Positions 58,628-64,000 of a stretch of 64,000 bases of DNA are shown here, piece by piece. Location of the stretch: positions 124,001-188,000 of the forward strand of contig JAQFVV010006833.1 of NCBI GenBank assembly GCA_028023455.1, read 5' to 3'. Position 1 is the first letter of the stretch. Every line of letters starts with the position of its first letter. The position numbers and the translations under genes were made by a program. This DNA is from Epiperipatus broadwayi. Its lineage: Eukaryota; Onychophora; Udeonychophora; Euonychophora; Peripatidae. The notes under the pieces were generated by a model. That model did no database searches. It worked only from the letters and a program-made list of their open reading frames with translations, and was not told where the DNA came from.

Positions 58628-58945
58628 GTGATCTATTTTAGTCAATTAAGAACCTCTCTTTTAATTATCAGAGTCTTATTGCTTCTCCGTGACCTATGTC
58701 GGCCGTGTGGAAGGAGGTATACTACGAGTAATTTCAAGGTGGTCATTCGTAGGGTCTTGAGTCTTGGAATCCTGGCTTACAAGTTGAAGTGTGGTCGGAC
58801 TCAGGAAGTCACAGTCCTAGTCTGGTCAGCTTCGGTCTCTTTTGCTTGGATTCTGAATTCTGTTACGCGAATGTACAAACTTGAGTGTTACACTATGCAC
58901 ATATTAAGTTTAGACAAATCTAATACTTTAGAAAATCATAAATAA
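58628..58945 (+). other. GC-richer patch with a 105-codon ORF
   Basis: The frame spans 58,628-58,945 and has Arg/Leu/Ser-rich composition. The GC-rich part is limited to about 58,665-58,870. It may be the leader of a retroelement whose LTR precedes it, or a host exon. No family was recognised. Confidence 0.2.
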
Positions 58946-60966
58946 TTAATTAATAATAAAGTATATGGATATTTAAGTAATTAGGAAAAATAATAATAAT
59001 AAAAAATAATAGCCATAGAAGTAAAGCTAAATTAAAATCAATTGCTATAAAAATAAAATTGATACATCTGAAAAAATAAATAAACTTTTGTTAGTATAAA
59101 CTAGTATAGGAATTATTTTGAAATATCAACAAGCTGTTGCAATTACAAATATGTTGCATACAACAAATATTACTATTATGATAACATTATATTCATCTTT
59201 TCTTATATGATATTAGAAATAGCTTCATTTGATAATGATATCATATTACCATGAACGATTTATTTAAGTTGGAAATAAATTGCTGAATATGAAAAGTCAT
59301 GGAGAAGAAATAGAATAGGAAGTGAAGATAAATATATGGAAGGAAAGAAGAACAAGACACCCATTGTGATCATTATTTTAATATTTACTATTACTATTGT
59401 TAGTGTAATTTTCTATGGTTCATTTTCCCTCATATAAAACATAAGAATATGATCATAAAAGTTTGGGTTTGAACTCAATTTTATTCATCTTCTAAATTCT
59501 GTATGAACTTAATCATTTCCAATGAAGAAAAAATAATGAAAGACTAAAGAAGAGAAAGTATGATTATAAAAATACATATAGACTCAAAATCAATATCAAT
59601 TGACAAAAAAATGAATTTTTTGACTTCTAAATAAATTCTATTTTTTCTCTGTGTTTACATTATAAGCCATGACTCACATAAAAATAAATATTAAGTTTTT
59701 AAATAAATAAAAAAGAAAATAAATTTTATTATATATAGTAAATATTAACATAAATGTATCCAAATTAATATTTATAATGGTGAGAATCCAATGTTATATT
59801 TTTCCATTAATAAATTTCTATTTTTATATTTTTCCATTAATAAATTTCTATTTTCATTCCATCACATTTTTTTAAAACAATGTATCTTTTTTTTCTCATT
59901 ATGAAGTTTATTAATATTATACTTATTTTGAAAGAGTTTTTAATTTAAAAGTTAAACATTAACATACTCTATTTCATTTGAACAAATGTAAACTAAATAG
60001 AAATCATATGATTTGCTATATTTTGCTTTAAAATATAACTTACTATTTTTATCTTTCAGTGTTTCAATATATCAAAATTTATGAAAATGTGATTTCAGTA
60101 TGCCCCTAGTTCAAATGTTATTTAAGATAGCATTGTTTGTCAGTTAACTGTATTAGGGAATACAATCATAATATTATATATTTGCAATTTCCTTAAATCT
60201 AGATGGAATTAAAAAATGCTTTAATGTGAAGAAATAAAAAAAAAAATTATATATTTGTGAATATTATTTTTATATTATTGCACAAATACAAAAATTACAA
60301 GCATGGCATGAGTACAAATTGTGTAGTTGCATCAAGTTTTTACAACTTTTATTTATTTTCAAATCTTAGATCAATGAACAATATATAGTTTGGGATATTT
60401 TTCTAAATATATATTCTTCACAAGAACACATTTCTGCAAGAATAGATTTTCAAAAATTTTTGAATTAAAAAAGAAAATTTTTGCTTCAATGTGTTTTATT
60501 TATGTACTTATTTGATGAATTCATCACAAGTATTGATAAAATTATTAATAATATTATTTAAAAAATCAAATAATCAATATTAGGTTATTCAGTCTTTCCT
60601 AACTTTTAAAAAAAATAAATACAGCAATAATTTTGTATAGGCAATATCAATATCCTTCCATATGCCAAGTAATTAAATATCAAATGCAATTTAGATTATT
60701 TCCAGTAGTTAATAATAACAATCCAAATCAAATTTATTAATTACTCTGTCCAAGTAATAGCTATCACTGTATGGAATGAAAAAGTAATTAATTACTTACA
60801 TATTATCCTTTAAGTATCACCAATTGATTCATTAATCGTATGTCGAAATAAGTTAAAAATCGGCTGTTTTTTGTCTAACTAATATATTAGCATAGATACA
60901 AGAGCATTATTTAGAAATTTATTAAAATAACTTTAGAAAGTTTGACTTGTAAATTATTCTTATGAT
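58946..60966. other. Gene-free A+T-rich DNA
   Basis: No gene is present. The 30-bp tandem duplication at 59,791-59,850 is listed separately. Confidence 0.55.
59791..59850. repeat. Perfect-type 30-bp tandem duplication
   Basis: Two adjacent 30-bp units end in TATATTTTTCCATTAATAAA and TTTCTA; they differ only in their first few bases. The near identity implies a recent event. Confidence 0.85.
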
Positions 60967-62939
60967 ATGAACAGATCATATTGTAAGTTACATGGATGGA
61001 TAAAAGAACTTCAGAAGAAGCTTGTAAATCTACATGGGCAGGTCAAAAGTACTAGTTTATCCTCGTCATCAGTGAAAAATCTTAGTTCTAAACAACTTAC
61101 CGATTGTGAATTATCAGTTCTTGAAAAAGGTTTGAATTTCGCCATTACACCATCTACAGTCCGCGATATTGGATATAATGGCTCACTGATGAGGTGACCC
61201 AAAACTTGACTCTAAAAGAAGCGGCAGAGTTACACTGGAGAGTAAAAAGAATACTTGAAAGACATCAAACGTACAAGCAGAAGTCAAATATTTCACATGG
61301 TAAGAGGAAAGCTATTAAATCTCTCAAATAGGATACATCTATAATCATTCTTCCTGCTGACAAAGCTAACACTACAGTTGTAATAGATAAAACTGATTAT
61401 GATAACAAAATACAAGGCCTTCTCACAGCAGGCCAATGCAAAAAAATAAAAAATCCAATTCAAATACAGAGGTAAAACTACAAGCATTACTCCAGAAGCA
61501 TCGCAGGTATTTCAGTGATTCAGAAAAAATAAAATTAACTTCGTATTTCAGCAAGATTCCTCACCTGTATGGACTGCCTAAAATCCATAAAGACAATGTT
61601 GCATTAAGACCTATTGTTAGTTCTAGAAATTCACCATGCCAAAATTTGTCAAGATTTCTTGTCGAAGTTCATAGTCCATTGGCATATAGGACACAGTCTT
61701 TCATCAGGGATTCTAAGCACTTTGTAGAATTAGAACATGAAAATGGAAAGAACTGATATATTGGTAAGCTTTGATGTGGAAAGTCTGTTTACAAGTGTAC
61801 CATGTGATGAGGCATTGTCTATTGTAAGGAAAAGGTTATATGATGATAATAGTCTACAAACTAGAACAGCTCTACCTATTGATAGTATAATTGAATTATT
61901 AACATTCTGTGTAACAACAACATACTTTCAATATAACTCAGAATTCTTCTAACAAAATCAAGGGATGGCCATGTGATCATCATTGTCACCCTTGCTCAGT
62001 AACATTTACACGGAAGAACTTGAAGCCACAGCTATAAATACTACTCCATATCCACCTAAAGTGTGGCTTCGATATGTTGATGATACATTTGTGGTATGGT
62101 CACATGGTGAGGTAAAATTACAGTCATTCTGGATGCACATTAACAACATATCTCCTATAATTAAATTCATGATGGAATCAGAACAAGAACAAAAATTGGC
62201 ATTCTTGGATGTTCTTGTGACAAGACTCCCTCAGAGCAAAGTAAAAACAACAGTGTTTAGGAAACCAACACACACTGGCAAATACTTGGCATATACATCC
62301 AATCATACAAGAAGCACTAAACAAGGAATTGTACTATCACTATGGAACAGAGCAAAGGAGGTTTATTCAGAAACCAGTGATTTGGAAAAAAAAAATCACA
62401 TAGAACAAATGCTTATGAAGAATGGTTATCAATCAGCAGTCATCAGAAAAACTTTCAATAGACAACACAAAGAGACACCAAAAGAGAAAACAGTTATTGG
62501 TATGGTAGTGTATCCATACATACCAGGAATGGTGGACAAATTAAAGAAAATCTGCAATCAATATAACATTAGAACTGCTTTCCAAAGCCATATCACACTT
62601 TGAGGAATGCTTACTTCTACTAAGCCTAAACTGGAAATGCTGAAGAAAAAAAACTGCATCTATGAAATACCATGTGAATGTGGAAGGGAATACATTGGTG
62701 AGACCTGTTGCCCTGTTGAGCAGCGATTGAAGGAGCACAAACTAATGGTTAAAAGAGAAAAACAGATGTGTCTACCATAGCAGATCATGTATGTACTAAT
62801 GACCACATGCTTAAGTGGGAAAATACAAAGATATTGGATAAAGAGGAAAAAATGCATAGAAGAAAATTCAAGGAAGCTGCTCATATGACAATGGTAAATA
62901 ATCCTATAAGTCAACCCAGTGTGGCAATACACAATGTAT
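60967..62939 (+). pseudogene. Penelope-like retroelement: RT and GIY-YIG endonuclease, recently inactivated
   Basis: This is the best preserved element here. In order: LSSKQLTDCELSVLEKGLNF (61,082-61,140), the conserved N-terminal PLE motif; ILPADKANTTVVIDKTDYD (about 61,347-61,400); LYGLPKIHK (61,568-61,595); LVSFDVESLFTSVP (61,762-61,800, first catalytic aspartate); MAM-SPLSPLLSNIYTEELE near 61,965-62,025; LRYVDDTFVVW (62,068-62,100, catalytic pair intact); LAFLDVLVTR and VFRKPTHTGKYL (62,198-62,290); then GIY-YIG. The reading is broken by about four frameshifts (about 61,190, 61,440, 61,750, 62,760) and stops at 61,330, 61,949, 61,975 and 62,601. The last is TGA where the family has an arginine. 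Frames of up to 206 codons remain (61,983-62,603). Confidence 0.93.
62640..62939 (+). pseudogene. GIY-YIG endonuclease domain of the PLE
   Basis: The domain reads CIYEIPCECGREYIGETCC and continues with VEQRLKEHK. YEI and EYIG stand for the GIY...YIG core, with the nearby cysteine pair (CEC) that PLE endonucleases carry and the conserved arginine in EQRLKEH. After a frameshift near 62,760 the frame continues through ADHV, KILDKEEKMHRRKFKEAA (catalytic-glutamate helix region) and NPISQPSVA to a stop at 62,937-62,939. All core residues appear present; only the frameshift breaks it. Confidence 0.88.
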
Positions 62940-63079
62940 AGAAGCCTCTAATTAATCTTGCTCTTAGGAAAAAATAAAAATAATAATTAGACTTGTTATT
63001 AAAAAAATTGAAGGACTCAGGAGGATTTGAACCAACCCTCATATATAAATATATCAAATTTCTCCTATATGTTGCCTTT

Positions 63080-63160
63080 GACAGAATAGCTCAGTTGGTA
63101 GAGTGTTTGCCTTAAAATTCAATATTCAAGAATCTAAAGGTGCGAGTTCAACCTCTAAGC
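63080..63160 (+). other. tRNA-like segment (pol III A and B boxes)
   Basis: AATAGCTCAGTTGGTAGAG is an excellent A box, and GGTGCGAGTTCAACCTC is a good B box about 50 nt later. The part between is longer than a normal anticodon arm (TTCAATATTCAAGAATCT inserted), and the acceptor ends (GACAGA / GCGGAT) do not pair, so it is not a functional tRNA. A reverse-oriented B-box-like sequence (GGTTCAAATCC on the minus strand) lies 50 bp upstream at about 63,020-63,035. Confidence 0.6.
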
Positions 63161-63193
63161 GGATATTGTCACTGTGCAAATAGGCCAGCAATA

Positions 63194-63230
63194 CCTGAAG
63201 AAGAGTGGAGAATACTACTACTCGAAACGT
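63194..63230 (+). ncRNA. Hammerhead-like PLE terminal hairpin
   Basis: CCTGAAGAA precedes a 6-bp stem, GAGTGG / CTACTC (one G-T pair), around AGAATACTA, followed by GAAACG. CTGAAGA fits CUGANGA and GAAA fits the second half of the hammerhead core, with one extra A before the stem. Such motifs are known from the pseudo-LTRs of Penelope-like elements (de la Pena and colleagues). Helices I and III were not demonstrated, so self-cleavage is unproven. Confidence 0.5.
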
Positions 63231-63300
63231 GCAATTACTAACAAGTTGTTTGTATTTGGAAAGTTTAAATAAAGTTTAAAATTTTCTGTACATTCAACAT

Positions 63301-63762
63301 TCACTCATAAATGATGGAAATAGTCCAACATATCACATCTTATGTACATTTAAAGTTTATTTCTTCATAAATATTATTGTATATTTTCAGCACTATGTAT
63401 TTAAGAACCATTGTTTATTTAATATTATTATTAGAATTTATTATATATGTATCTTTTCCATGTTCAAGTTGGTATACTATGTATGCAATAATGGCCATAA
63501 TGCTTAATGGTTTATTTGTTTTAATTTTCTCTTTCTTCAAAATAACAAATGAAATTTGATGAAATTATGAGATAATAAGAAAAATAACTTACAAGTTGAG
63601 GTAAAATTTTCTCAAGATGTTCAGTGGTGATATTTGTTTCACTTTCATTCTAATTAAAAAAAAAGAAAAAGAAGCAACTTAAATATACAACAATGTCTAA
63701 CTTTAGATTAATTTTAAAATGTTTTTTAATCTGTCTATACATAATAGGGTATTAGTCTAGAA
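63301..63762. other. A+T-rich DNA
   Basis: No gene is present. The plus frame at 63,377-63,559 is hydrophobic and Ile/Phe/Leu-rich; I treat it as compositional. Confidence 0.5.
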
Positions 63763-64000
63763 CAGTGATGGCGAATCTACAGCATGTGTGCCAGCATAAC
63801 TTTCTTCAATATATTTTTTGTTGCTAAAATCTGTATTAATAAAAATTAACTATAAACTAAAGGTAAAATAAATAAATATAATATTAGAATTCAATTTACA
63901 ATTGAACTCTAATTAGAAACAATAAATTATGATATTTTAAGTCAAATAAAGTGGTAGGTATACAGTGGTATCATATTCTATAAACCTGTCAGTAAAATAT
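63763..64000 (+). mobile_element. Left end of a third hAT element (runs off the window)
   Basis: It starts CAGTGATGGCGAATCTACAG and continues with CATGTGTGCCAGCA, a terminus characteristic of a widespread animal hAT group (CAGTGATGGCGAACCTATGG in better copies). The 8 bp in front (63,755-63,762, GTCTAGAA) fit the hAT target preference nTCTAGAn. The right end lies beyond 64,000. Confidence 0.75.

Larger units (their letters stand above)
63005..63300 (+). mobile_element. PLE 3' tail containing a tRNA-like segment and hairpin
   Basis: Downstream of the PLE stop, 63,080-63,160 carries a tRNA-like stretch, a ribozyme-like hairpin follows at 63,194-63,230, and the region ends with AATAAAGTTTAAA near 63,270. 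The order tRNA-like head, linker and PLE-type end suggests either a SINE whose 3' half derives from a PLE, or a PLE 3' UTR into which a tRNA-like segment was captured. Confidence 0.5.

Noticed and set aside
61011-61202. Minus-strand frame over the start of the PLE
   Set aside because: Antisense shadow of the PLE N-terminal frame, which matches a known family on the plus strand.
63080-63160. Functional tRNA gene
   Set aside because: Promoter boxes are good, but the acceptor stem does not pair and the middle is too long; tRNA-like only.

Overview
The window looks like a gene-poor, strongly A+T-rich piece of an invertebrate animal nuclear genome. I estimate roughly three quarters A+T by eye. 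The reasons are long non-coding stretches, GT-AG style exon edges, and a dense layer of mostly dead metazoan transposable elements: Penelope-like elements (PLEs), Ty3/gypsy LTR elements, several lineages of non-LTR retrotransposon, hAT elements with 8-bp target duplications, MITEs and tRNA-derived SINE-like heads. There are no bacterial operons, no CRISPR and no rRNA. I cannot fix the phylum; repeat content alone does not separate, for example, a spider, cnidarian, mollusc or flatworm.

Layout: 1-5.6 kb holds an LTR-like or SINE-like fragment at the left edge, then empty A+T-rich DNA with small tandem repeats. A complete non-autonomous hAT element lies at 5.59-6.73 kb. A 3' hAT remnant with the end of its transposase lies at 9.2-9.8 kb. 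The tail of a non-LTR element is at 11.1 kb, a SINE-like head at 12.2 kb, an exon-like minus-strand ORF at 13.8-14.1 kb, and a decayed RTE-like reverse transcriptase (RT) at 15.2-15.96 kb. The best host-gene candidate is on the minus strand at 20.44-20.54 kb: a first coding exon with a clean splice donor and a perfect E2F-type site 130 bp upstream of its ATG. A second possible coding exon is at 17.02-17.25 kb. The interval between them is filled with a nested palindromic repeat family (18.4-20.0 kb), which recurs at 44.8-45.5 kb.

21.28-22.10 kb is a second complete hAT element carrying a minisatellite. 22.45-24.6 kb is a decayed non-LTR element (minus). 26.28-29.11 kb is an LTR retrotransposon with two recognisable LTRs but only Gag and protease between them (minus), followed by a plus-strand gypsy remnant to 30.6 kb. 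33.4-36.9 kb is a nearly full-length but dead non-LTR element (plus). It is followed by a mariner-like end, a SINE-like piece and a gypsy integrase remnant (38.7-40.2 kb, minus). A PLE (41.9-42.9 kb, minus) lies between two direct repeats. A 597-bp palindrome sits at 47.45-48.05 kb, next to another PLE 3' end (48.2-48.9 kb). 52.7-58.9 kb is relatively poor in recognisable transposons and has scattered CpG-richer islands that could be exons, UTRs or regulatory DNA. 60.97-63.3 kb is the best preserved element: a PLE with RT and GIY-YIG endonuclease, ending in a tail with a tRNA-like segment and a ribozyme-like hairpin. A new hAT end starts at 63.76 kb and runs out of the window.

The recognised coding fragments are almost all parasitic genes with stops or frameshifts. 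They do not form a joint pathway. The only plausible cellular gene is the minus-strand gene with the E2F-type promoter near 20.5 kb. I saw no convincing new biological system; the most unusual structures are the palindromes, the nested inverted family and the tRNA-like/PLE tail.
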